From positions 91,245,620 to 91,309,619 of the forward strand of contig CM056583.1 of assembly GCA_029721435.1 (NCBI GenBank): DNA of 64,000 bases. The letters are read 5' to 3'. Positions within the stretch are counted from its first letter, which is position 1; every line of letters starts with the position of its first letter. The position numbers and the translations under genes are program-made. This stretch comes from Gymnothorax reevesii. Taxonomy: Eukaryota > Chordata > Actinopteri > Anguilliformes > Muraenidae. Under the pieces are notes generated by a model. It did not search any database. It was given only the letters and a program-made list of their open reading frames with translations, and was not told where the DNA came from. Shown here piece after piece: positions 54,362-64,000 of the stretch.

Positions 54362-54484
54362 GCATGTGTGCGTGTATGCGTGTGTGTGTGTGTGTGTGTG
54401 CGTGTATGTGTGCGTGCCTGTGTGTGTGTATGTGTGTGTGTGTGTGTGTACATGTGTGTGTGTGTGTGTGTGTGTGCGCATGCC

Positions 54485-54520
<36 letters not shown>

Positions 54521-54851
54521 TGTGTATGTGTGTGTGCATGTGTGTGTATGCGTGTGTGGTGTGTGTGTGTATGTGTGTGTGTGTGGTGCATGTGTATGTG
54601 TGTATGCGTGAGTGTGTGTGTATGTGTGTGTGTGTGTGTGTGTGTACATGTGTGTGTGTGTGTGCATGTGTGTGCGTGTGCGTGTATGTGTGTGTGGTGT
54701 GTGTATGTGGTGCATGTGTATGTGTGTGCGCGCGCGTGTGTGTGTGTGCATGTGTGTGTGTGGGTATGTGTATGTGTGTGTGCGTGTGTGTGTGTGCGTG
54801 TGTGGTGTGTGTGTGTGTGTGTGTGTGTGGTGCATGTGTATGTGCGTATGC

Positions 54852-54890
<39 letters not shown>

Positions 54891-54895
54891 TTTGC
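54362..54895 (+). repeat. long compound (GT)n microsatellite
   Basis: More than 500 bp of GT with GC/AT interruptions. It produces long Cys-Val open frames (plus) and His-Thr frames (minus) that are artefacts. Confidence 0.98.
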
Positions 54896-55026
54896 ATGCG
54901 AGTGGTCACCTCTGCTCTCATGCATATGAGCTTTACATGCATGCATCTGTTTGTGCGAGTGATGTTTGAGTTGGATCATGAGCCTTAAATGCATGCATTC
55001 GTTTGTGTGAGTAATGTTAATTTATG

Positions 55027-55074
55027 TTTAGGGTAAGGGTTGCGGTAAAGGGATAAGGGTTAGGGCGTAGGGTT
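55027..55074 (+). repeat. short interstitial telomere-like patch
   Basis: TTTAGGGTAAGGGTT and GGATAAGGGTTAGGG, degenerate TTAGGG-type units about 130 bp after the GT array. The same pairing, inverted, occurs at 14936-15620. Confidence 0.75.
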
Positions 55075-55127
55075 TATTTTAAACGGGCATCAAATAAAGA
55101 TGCCGAAACCTCCCTTTTTGTTGAATA

Positions 55128-56620
55128 TTGACACTTGGTCAGGTAGTGTCACTATATGACGAGTCAGGATATATCGATACAGGGTCAGGTACCATCACTT
55201 GTATGACGAGTCAGGATATATTGATGCTAGGTCTGGTAGCATCACTATATTACGAGACAGGATATATCAATGCTGGGTCAGGTAGCATCAATATATGGCG
55301 AGTCAGGATATATCGATGTTGGGTAAGGTAGTGTCTGTATTATGAGTCAGGATATAAAGATGCTGGGTCAGGTTGCGTCACTACATGACGAGTCAGGATA
55401 TATTGATGTTGAGTCAGGTAGAGTCACTACATAATGGGGTCAGGTTATATTGATGCCTGGTCAGGTAGCCGCACTATATGACAAGTCAGGATATGTCGAT
55501 ACAGGGTCAGGTAGCGTGACTGTATAGCGAGTCAGGATATAACAATGCTGGGTTAGGTAGCGTCACTATATGATGAGTCAGGATATATCGATTCTGGGTC
55601 AGGTAGCATCACTATATAATGAGTGAGGATATATAGACGCTGGGTCAGATAGCATCACTATATGACGAGTCAGGATATATCGATGCTGGGTCAGGTAGTG
55701 CCACTGTATGGTGAGTTAGGATATATTGATGCTGGGTCAAGTAGCGCCACTATATGATGAGTCAGGATATATCAATCATGGTCAGGTACCGGCTCTGTGT
55801 GACGAGTCAGGATATATCAATGCTGGGTGAGGTAGCATCACTACATGACGAGACAGGCTATATCGATTCTGGGTCAGGTAGCGTCACTGTATGATGAGTC
55901 AGGATATATCGATGCTGGGTCAGGTAGCGTGACTATATGATGAGTCAGTATATATTGATGCTGGGTCAGGTAGCATCCCTGTATGATGAGTCAGGATATA
56001 TCAATGCTGGGTCAGGTAGTATCACTATATGATGAGCCAGGATATATCGATGCTGGGTCAGGTATCGTCACTATATGATCAGTCAAGATATATCGATGCT
56101 AGGTCAGGTAGCATCACTATATTATGAGACAGGATATATCAATGCTGGGACAGGTAGCATCAATATATGGTGAGTCAGGAAATATCAATGCTGGGTCAGG
56201 TAGTGTCTCTGTATGATGAGTCAGGATATATAGATGCTGGGTCAGGTAGCGTCACTGTATGATGAGTCAGGATATATCGATGCTGGGTCAGGTAGTGTGA
56301 CTATATGATGAGTCAGGATATATAGATGCTGGGTCAGGTAGCGTCACTGTAGGACGACTCAGGATATATCAACGCTGGGTCAGGTACTGTCACTGCATGC
56401 TGAATCAGGCTATATCGATGCTGCGTGAAGTAGCGTTACTATATGACGAGTCAGGATATAACGATGCTGGGTCAAGTAGCGTCACTATATGACGAGTCAG
56501 GATATATCGATGCTGGGTCAGGTCGTGTCACTATATGACGACTCAGGATATATTGATGCTGGTTCAGGAACCGTCACTTCATGATGAGACAGGATATATC
56601 GACACCTGGTCAGGTAATTG
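55128..56620 (+). repeat. 46-bp minisatellite, about 32 copies
   Basis: Unit AGGATATATCGATGCTGGGT followed by CAGGTAGCGTCACTATATGATGAGTC, with point variation in nearly every copy. It contains an ATCGAT core in many units. The ORF at 55128-55331 is incidental. Confidence 0.97.
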
Positions 56621-56843
56621 ATGCTTTTGAGGGAGAGTCGGCTTGTGTACTAATGCTTCCTGTATGGCTACAGCAGGCCAAAACCCAAAGCTGATGTTCA
56701 AACAGTGGCAAGTCTGTATTATTTTCAATAACCACAGGAATATCGCCAACATCTCCACCATACTTTCATCATTAAATAAATTTTACAACTAGAAATGGGG
56801 GATTTAGCATTACCTTCCACTGCCCAGCTGATGTCATTGTGAC

Positions 56844-56922
56844 AATTGAAGCACTGATTACTAAAACCCCACAAGTCAAGTCAAGTGTGACTTATGGGGT
56901 TTTAGTAGTAGGTGCTTCAATT
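56844..56922. repeat. hairpin: 35-bp inverted repeat, 9-nt loop
   Basis: Arms 56844-56878 and 56888-56922 pair at 31 of 35 positions (outer AATTGAAGCAC, inner ACTAAAACCCCA), separated by AGTCAAGTG. Confidence 0.9.
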
Positions 56923-57329
56923 ACTGTTTACTGATTAAAAAACAGTCAGTGGGACAATGTTTCAAAAGTACACTGAAAGCCACTGTAAAATTCTTTGTGG
57001 TCAATCTTGTTCAACTGTTTGGTGAGCGCCGTCATCTTGGGTCGTTGAAGGGTTTCAAAATGTGGGACACGAATTGTAGTTTGTAAACAAATGAGAAAAC
57101 AAGGGAGATGCTCAATAGTAGCTACGACTTAATATTGTCACTGCTAGCCTTATCCGTGCACATTTTTAATAGTGTCCCTTTCCGTGCATTAGTAGGTATT
57201 TGGGGAACGTATGTTAGCACGTTAGCAGGTGTGCACCACCAAAATGTTTGTCTCAGTTGACGCATCCGTGTCTGCGAGTCTGCGGCTCTCATTAGATTTG
57301 AACTCTTGCGGGCTGCGTGAAAAACCCTG

Positions 57330-58060
57330 GCCCGCGGCACAACGGGTCTTGGCGGGATGTTTATTAAATTAATAAGCAGTAGCTGAAGGCGAGCGTCGCG
57401 GCACGAGGCCTGGGGAACGGCCTGATTGGCACTCCCAGCCGCTCGGCGCTCCCAGGGGCCTCTGCGTTTGCTTTAGCTAACTGGCCGTGACTGCAGGAGC
57501 GGGAGGAGACATGTCACCTCCTCTCTCTCCCCCCCCTTTATCTCTTCTACTTCCCTCTTCTCTTCTCCCTGTGAGAAGAAGCTGCTCAGATCTCCTCAGG
57601 CGCACCTGCCGGGAGTCTAAGGAGCCCTGGACACGCTGACAGGGACGGGAGGATGAGAGGAGAGACGGGCGGATGTAAGAATGGAAGAGAGAGAGAGGGG
57701 GGGAAGAGACTGAAGAGCAGGGGGCTGAGGTTCCTGTCTTTCTCTCGTTCGCTGTACTCCCCCCCCTCTGATGTCAGCGGGGGGGCTCCCGTGTAACTGC
57801 GTGAGGGCTGCAGACAGGCCTGAAGGATGTGAGAGCAGTGGGACGGGGTGGGTGGTGGGTGACAGGCCAGATATAGCAGGACATCATTGCGGTTCGCAGG
57901 GATCAGGTGGGAACAGCAGACAGTGAGGAGGAGGGGAGAGACGGCCCGGGACGGGGGAACAGGGCTTACTCTCCCTCACAGAACACAGACGTACTACGAG
58001 AGGGCGATAGAAAGGCAGGACGAGAGGCGGGCAGGAGTGGGAAATGGAGGTGCGTCACAC
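57330..58060. other. GC-rich, purine-strand-biased DNA; possible regulatory or exon-free CpG-rich region
   Basis: It starts with GTTTATTAAATTAATAAGC in GC-rich surroundings and continues with GAGAG- and GGGG-rich DNA. ORFs at 57887-58302 show no known domain. A promoter or enhancer is possible but unproved. Confidence 0.3.
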
Positions 58061-58309
58061 ACAGACATCTTTCCCACTGTATGGCTACATTTTATGAGCC
58101 GAGGCATTCTGTCAGACGCCCGTATATGGCCCTGTTTTTCAACTCTGACTCTCTCCCAACACATCAAACGCTGCTCACAGGTGGGCTGTCCGTGTCGCTG
58201 GCGGCCAGTATGGTGCCATATCCTCTGAAAATCAAGCGACTTGGTGACGTGACTGAATGCTGTCTTTTCACGTTCAATGAGCCTATATCATGGCCCTGTT
58301 GAACACTTC

Positions 58310-58990
58310 ATTGTGATTGGTTGAAAGATGCTCTAAGGGGTTGCACTATTTCCCTTTAACTGCAAAACTAGCCTAATTCCAAAAAAATGTTAATTTTGGG
58401 CACTTTGTATCCCTCTAATTCGCAGCTTTTGAACTCCAGGCTAAATTCAGCTGACACTTTATGTTTGGAAGTAGCAAACATTGCAGTGATTTCTAAAAAT
58501 AGACACGAGCCAGTTTGAGTTTTCCCCAGGCCTGCAACTAGCCTATTGATAGGCTATATTCAGCAAGTACAGTATGCTTCACATGAGAAATGAAAAAAGC
58601 TCAATGTGACAATGTCTAACATTAACTATGATCCTGCTGAAACAGTACCTACAGCTCCTGATTACTAACTAAACAAAACATAACTAACTGTATTTGGATA
58701 TTTCAACCAGCTTTGGTTGTATCCTAGCGACAATGTTAGTCTAATAGAGGTGGAAGGGAATAAGGCCTACTCATAAATATTTGTGTCGTAACTGTTTTAC
58801 TAAAATTTTACAAAAATAACCACTTAGGATTGTGATTATTTTCACATAAACCCAATAATTGGCAGTTTGTGGAGAGCTATATTGCTACAATTGAGGTGGA
58901 ATGAAAAACTCACCAGCTGGAAAAACAAGCAGTGAGCCTCTGCTAACTAGTGTAGTGTTAAATGTCAAATGTTAAAATTCAGTAGGGCAA
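58310..58990. other. AT-rich intergenic DNA
   Basis: No gene or element recognised. Confidence 0.5.
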
Positions 58991-58999
58991 TGGGGAACC

Positions 59000-60860
59000 C
59001 GTTTTTTTTCAGAAGAAGGTTATGCACTGAATCATAGACTTTTTTTTGGGAGGGGGGTGGATGTCCAAATTGTGGCCTTGCTTAAATAAGATTGAGCTCA
59101 CTCTACTGCAGTGAAAGCACATATGCCTACTTAACCCTTTAAAGTACAGCTTTTTTGAAGAAATTTCTCCCCAAACTAAAATGCTTACTGCTATTGAACC
59201 ACTTTGACTACCGCCTGAGTAATGATCTCGATTGAATGGTGACAGTTGGTAAATTGCTCGTAGAAAGTCAGAATTGCTGAGAATAGCATCCATTTTGAGA
59301 GGCACACAGGAGGTTAGTGAGTGGTGAAACAACTGATGAAAATTTTCTGCGAAAACTTCTGTAGTACCCAGCCATTGCAAGAAAACGCTTGAGTTCCCTT
59401 CTGGTCTTGGGAATAGGGAAACCATTAATAGTCTCAATAGTACACAGGACAAACAAACCCCTGACCCTCATTTTTCCCTAAATATGTTAATGCTCCACGG
59501 CCGAACTTGCATTTCTCAAGATTCAGGGTAAGAGAAGTATCTTGGAGGTGTGAGAGAACGAACTATAGTGTACAGAGGTTATGTTCTCACGTAGAAGAAT
59601 AAACTACAATATCAACCAAATAAGCCTCAGAATTATCCATAGTGGCCAAAACTGTGCTCATTTGCCTTTGAAATGTTGCAGGTATGTTCTTCAATCCAAA
59701 CGGCATCACTGTGTACTGCATTAAGGCATCTGACGCAGAAAATGCCAACAGCTCCGAAGCTCGTTCTAGAATTTAGGATCTGACAAGGACACCTTTCCAG
59801 GTATACTAATCAGTTGGAGAGAAGATTCAAAGGATTCTTCTTAGTGTTTCCTGTAAGCCCAACACTTTTAGGCACTGATTGTGATTGATTATGATTTTTA
59901 TGTTTCAGCGTTGAGCAGATGGCAATAGACTGTCTGGTTTCCTGGCAATAAAAACACTCTGGTGACTCACTGGAATTGCTTGGGGGTTTAGTGACTGTTG
60001 CTGAGCTTTCGTTCTTAGAAATGTGATTCCCATCAATACTCCTTGGAAATGAGAATACACTCATGTGCAAGAATGAATTTGTCAGCACAAATAGCTACTT
60101 CCTTAATTGTAGAAATTTTCTGCTCACTTAAATAAACAGCGATTTTATCGGGAATGCCGTTTCTAAATTTCTCAAGCAAAATCAAGTTGCTCTGATGAAA
60201 CAATTCCATGCCCAGAACACCACTTGTTAAAAAGAAAAGATTTTTCTCAAGCAAACTCAACAAACGTCTGATTGCTGGCTTTGACGTGTTTCCCAAATCT
60301 TTGTTGGTTAGCTTCAGAGACAGGTTCATATGCCTGCAACACTGCAGTTTTCACTATATCATAATCAATCATGCTATCCTATAGGGCGAAGATGAACACA
60401 CGTTTATTTTTTTTTGTTTTTCCGACAAGTTTCCAACAGCAATGTTCAAATACTCTGTGGCTTCCCAATAGTTGTTGCAATTCTTTCATAAATAGGGAAG
60501 TATTTTTCAACTTAACTTTCCCGTAACGGAAGTATCAAATTCATTTGCTGACTAATCTAAATCTAGCGAAGTCACTCCCAGAGTATTTTGTGAAGCCGAA
60601 CCAAGACCACAGGAGACAGACGACAGGGCAACGGAAAGACAACAGCTGGAGAATCGACGTGAGATTTCAGGGGCATTGGAGCAGGTTTCATTTCCCGAGC
60701 TCGCAATTCACGCTCCTTTAACTTGACCTGATGGTCGGTTTCCATCTCGTAGGCTTGGAGTTGGAGCAACTGAGTTTGATACTCCTCTCTGCTAAGCTCC
60801 AGCTCCATAAAATGTTGCTGCAGTGTGGGTTTTTCCTGAGAAGAATATGATTTACCAGGA
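59000..60860 (-). pseudogene. Ty3/gypsy LTR retrotransposon remnant (gag and part of pol)
   Basis: Read on the minus strand. A coiled-coil gag N-terminus (60572-60808, Glu/Lys-rich). A gag capsid-like segment (60033-60329). A degenerate CCHC knuckle (near 59920-59960, CFYCQ then missing ligands). A deletion then removes protease and early reverse transcriptase. Pol resumes with PFGLKN.PATFQRQM (about 59700) and an active-site block in which the Y-x-D-D motif reads YLVD. The connection region (FPIPKTRRELKRFLAMAGYY) follows at about 59340-59410. Multiple stops are present. LTRs were not located. An inactive fragment, not a gene. Confidence 0.8.
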
Positions 60861-61770
60861 TGTATGAAGAGAGGAGTGCCTCCGCGACAGCTGGATTATG
60901 CACTGCCGCCAATTCTGATGTAAGACCCGGGAGTGCTACTCCTCGGGTAAATATCCCTATTCCCCTAATTCTTCATACAGCACAGTCTCCATCTCGCATT
61001 TCATTTTACTTTGCGGCACTGAAATATTGTAGAAGTTGGCTATCATTAACAAATCATTCTTTCTGCGTAGGTCGAATTTTTCCTTTGACGGAAAAATAGT
61101 AAATCCCTATAATTTGAATTTGACCATGCTAAATCAGGATGAGCCCCTACTTTTTCACGACCTGGTCGTGGTGAAATGGCCACAGGTAGATGAATGAGGG
61201 GAGAGAGGGTGGGGAAAACTACAACAGACATAAAACTGAAGTCTGAGTGGAAGCTCCAGTCTCTCTACTGCCTAACCAAAGCTAAACTAATCCTGCAGCG
61301 AGTCTTCAAAGGTTTGCCAGGCTCGGCGCAGCTTTAAACTCTTAACTCCCGCACGTTCAGTCCATGAATGAAGCCTGAGAGAACGAATGGTGTAACCTCA
61401 GTGGGAACAAGTATCCGCTTAGTGCCACCTTCAACAAGTAACAAAGGGAAAATGACAAGGCTATATAAAAAAGACGTGTCCCGATGGAGGGATGGGGAGA
61501 TCCTGCAGGTCACACTCCAGCCAACTAGAGTAACCAACCAGCGCGCAGAAGGGCAAGACGAGAGAGGTAGTCAGATTTGGGAACAGAAGTCAAACACTGG
61601 GAATTTACCAAACAACCAGACCGAAGGGCAAAGACCAGAATCCAAGACGAAATGCAACAAGCCAAGGGTCAACCATAAAAATCCAAAAAAACCAAGAAAA
61701 GGGCAAGGCGAGAATCGTCAGTCAAAGGCAAACTGGTCCAACACAAAGAGGCAACGGACTTGCAGTCCAT
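60861..61770. other. flank of the gypsy remnant, possible LTR/leader
   Basis: Position upstream of gag on the minus strand suggests leader or LTR DNA. No LTR pair is identified. 61540-61770 is rich in CCAAAA/CAAGG motifs like those around 900-1100. Confidence 0.3.
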
Positions 61771-61771
61771 C

Positions 61772-62130
61772 AAAGGTAAGTACGAGGTGGAAGAGCTCTC
61801 TAATATCAAAGGTAAGTACGAGGTGGAAGAGCTCTCTAATATCAAAGGTAAGTATGAGGTGGAAGAGCTCTCTAATATCAAAGGTAAGTACGAGGTGGAA
61901 GAGCTCTCTAATATCAAAGGTAAGTATGAGGTGGAAGAGCTCTCTAATATTAAAGGTAAGTACGAGGTGGAAGAGCTCTCTAATATCAGAGGTAAGTATG
62001 AGGTGGAAGAGCTCTCTAATATCAAAGGTAAGTACGAGGTGGAAGAGCTCTCTAATATCAAAGGTAAGTACGAGGTCGAAGAGCTCTCTAATATCAAAGG
62101 TAAGTACGAGGTCGAAGAGCTCTCTAATTG
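61772..62130 (+). repeat. 36-bp minisatellite, ten copies, each with a 5' splice-site consensus
   Basis: Unit AAAGGTAAGTACGAGGTGGA followed by AGAGCTCTCTAATATC. GT dinucleotides of AAAG|GTAAGT recur every 36 nt from 61776 to 62100. The unit is 12 codons long, so several frames on both strands stay open (e.g. repeated GKYEVEELSNIK). There is no evidence of translation. Confidence 0.97.
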
Positions 62131-62448
62131 AGATGAGCAAGTGGTGACCTTTAAAAGGCGCCGCACGTGGAAAAGGAAACTTTCAATTAGGAATCAGGCG
62201 GAGTTCATTCAAGGAAGTCATACCCACAGCAAAGATCAGTAAATTGTGACACAATTTTAATTATAATTCTCGCAGTCGCATTTGCACCTAACATGGCTTA
62301 CGTAGTCACCATGCTGAGTACTCAAACATTCGAAAAATATATAGTAGCACAATATTTTACGGTATGAAAACACAATTAAGCCTAGCGGCCATGTTGGCTT
62401 TCACTGCCCCCGGTCATTCTAGCCTGCAAAGGCTCTAAGGCCCCTTAA

Positions 62449-62690
62449 GGCACTTTTCCACTACACGGTACCGGCTCTTCTCTACTCTACTCACCTTTTT
62501 TGCTTTTCCATAAGGGAAAAAGTACCTGGTACCTGGTACTAGTAGATACTTTTTCTGGTACCTACTCTCCGGGGTTTCAGAAAATGGCTGACCAGGAGTA
62601 GTACTAAAATGTGACGTGCATCATTGCTGCCCACTGACTGGTCAGAGAGAATCGTCACTGTGTAAGAGGACTCCGTAGTCGACCCTGGGA
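62449..62690. mobile_element. DNA transposon fragment (GGCACTTTTCCACTAC terminus)
   Basis: GGCACTTTTCCACTACACGG, then CGGTACCGGCTC and repeated GGTACCTGGTAC, resembles a common fish MITE end. The opposite terminus was not found. Confidence 0.5.
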
Positions 62691-63232
62691 CATCTCATTT
62701 GAGTGAGCTTTACGAGTCTTAAGATTAGCGTAGCTATTATGATCATCAACTTATTATGATCATTGCCTTATATAGTTTTTTGGCTGCTTGTTTGATAAGG
62801 TGTGCGTTGCCTTACCTTTCAAACACAGCAGAGCTGCTACAGTCATGAAATGTGTTTTTCTTTAACTGAGACCCCGTTCGTGGCAGTGTGGGACGGTTCA
62901 GTTCTGTTCCCCGTAATAATTCCCTTTGAGGTAGTAATGTGATGCTGCCCCTGTTTAAAGAAAATCGTGCAGAAAAATAACTTTGCAGGTGTTGACATTT
63001 CATTTTTGTCTTAACCTGAGATGACGCATCGTAAAGCGATAGATTCCCATACTCTGCCATCTCCTGTGATTTGTGCATTTGCTAGATGTTTTGCCTTCAA
63101 TTTCAAAGTGAAATGTTTCTTGATGCCTGAATGTCAAGATAATGAACAATAATTGTTTCGTCATAAACAAAACAATAATTTTGTTGTGTCATGTGCTTCT
63201 TTGTTTTGAAGGAAAAAGGTACATTAACATCC
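62691..63232. other. intergenic DNA, no gene seen
   Basis: Only an 88-codon minus-strand ORF without family features. Confidence 0.5.
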
Positions 63233-63245
63233 TCGGCGTGTGGTG

Positions 63246-64000
63246 ACTGAGATGACGAGTGTTAGCAGGAACATGAACAGAAACTGAGATAAAGAGTGTT
63301 AGCAGGAACATGAACAGAAACTGAGATAAACAGTGTTAGCAAGAACATGAACAGAAACTGAGATAAACAATGTTAGCAGGAACATGAACAGAAACTGTGA
63401 TAAAGAGTGTTAGCAGGAACATGAACAGAAACTGAGATAAACAGTGTTAGCAGGAACATGAGCAGAAGCTGAGATAAACAGTGTTAGCAGGAACATGAAC
63501 AGAAACTGAGATAAACAGTGTTAGCAGGAACATGAACAGAAACTGTGATAAAGAGTGTTAGCAGGAACATGAACAGAAACTGAGATAAAGAGTGTTAGCA
63601 GGAACATGAACAGAAACTGAGATAAACAGTGTTAGCAGGAACATGAACAGAAACTGTGATAAAGAGTGTTAGCAGGAACATGAACAGAAACTGAGATAAA
63701 CAGTGTTAGCAGGAACATGAACAGAAACTGAGATAAACAGTGTTAGCAGGAACATGAACAAAAACTGAGATAAAGAGTGTTGGCAGGAACATGAGCAGAA
63801 GCTGAGATAAACAGTGTTAGCAGGAACATGAACAGAAACTGAGATAAACAGTGTTAACAGGAACATGAACAGAAACTGAGATAAACATTGTTAGCAGGAA
63901 CATGAACAAAAACTGAGATAAAGAGTGTTGGCAGGAACATGAACAGAAACTGTGATAAAGAGTGTGAGCAGGAACATGAACAGAAACTGAGATAAACAGT
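63246..64000 (+). repeat. 37-bp minisatellite, about 20 copies, continues past the window
   Basis: Unit GTGTTAGCAGGAACATGAAC followed by AGAAACTGAGATAAAGA, with alternating AAGA/AACA endings and GAGATAA/GTGATAA variants. The minus-strand ORF at 63669-63866 is an artefact. Confidence 0.97.

Noticed and set aside
54259..54994. Several 90-240 codon ORFs of low complexity
   Set aside because: Translations of the GT array, not proteins.
57887..58302. Overlapping plus-strand ORFs of 113 and 131 codons in GC-rich DNA
   Set aside because: Low-complexity Arg/Gly composition and no domain; GC-rich DNA has few stops.
61718..62166. Repetitive 12-residue-repeat proteins on both strands
   Set aside because: Consequence of a 36-bp (12-codon) repeat unit; no start context, conservation or flanking exon supports translation.

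Overview
The window reads as a stretch of a ray-finned fish nuclear genome. It holds one spliced housekeeping gene with GT-AG introns. The rest is AT-rich non-coding DNA packed with fish-type transposons (Tc1-like, TTAA-target elements, Harbinger-like MITEs, L2-like and CR1/Jockey-type LINEs, a Ty3/gypsy remnant, a tRNA-derived SINE) and minisatellites. Nothing bacterial is present: no operons, no CRISPR array. The species cannot be named from this sequence.

The gene is gtf3c4 (TFIIIC90 subunit of the RNA polymerase III factor TFIIIC), + strand, five coding exons: 10495-10776, 13190-14902, 20305-20435, 20540-20628 and 24157-24221. These join in frame to 2280 nt (759 codons plus TAG). The start lies in an AAAATGGCGGC context 61 nt downstream of an ETS-type CCGGAAGT. 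Introns 1, 2 and 4 carry transposons. A 16-bp minisatellite of about 880 bp begins about 120 nt after the stop codon.

Layout. 1-10.4 kb: short tandem repeat, an L2-like LINE remnant (minus strand, 4.9-6.66 kb) and Tc1 fragments. 10.4-27.3 kb: gtf3c4 and its probable 3' UTR. 27.3-32.1 kb: a Tc1-type element spanning about 3.3 kb, interrupted by other insertions. 32.4-33 kb: candidate conserved non-coding DNA. 33.3-35.2 kb: two minisatellites, the second split by a Harbinger-like MITE. 35.2-38.6 kb: a TTAA/THAP-type transposon region with an internal duplication and a SINE with clear target-site duplication. 39-41 kb: probable non-coding conserved sequence. 41.9-44.5 kb: a decayed CR1/Jockey-type LINE with a nested insertion. 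45.5-51 kb: several stretches rich in homeodomain-type TAAT/ATTA motifs that look like developmental enhancers, plus a complete but dead Tc1 element (46.3-47.9 kb). 52.3-56.6 kb: a MITE, a long GT microsatellite and a 46-bp minisatellite. 56.8 kb: a 35-bp-arm hairpin. 57.3-58 kb: GC-rich DNA. 59-60.9 kb: a Ty3/gypsy remnant (minus strand). 61.8-62.1 kb: a 36-bp minisatellite with a consensus splice donor in every unit. 63.2 kb to the end: a 37-bp minisatellite that runs off the window.

No undescribed multi-gene system is visible. The points most worth following are the minisatellite in the gtf3c4 3' UTR, the splice-donor array, the candidate enhancer cluster downstream of gtf3c4 and the nested transposon histories.
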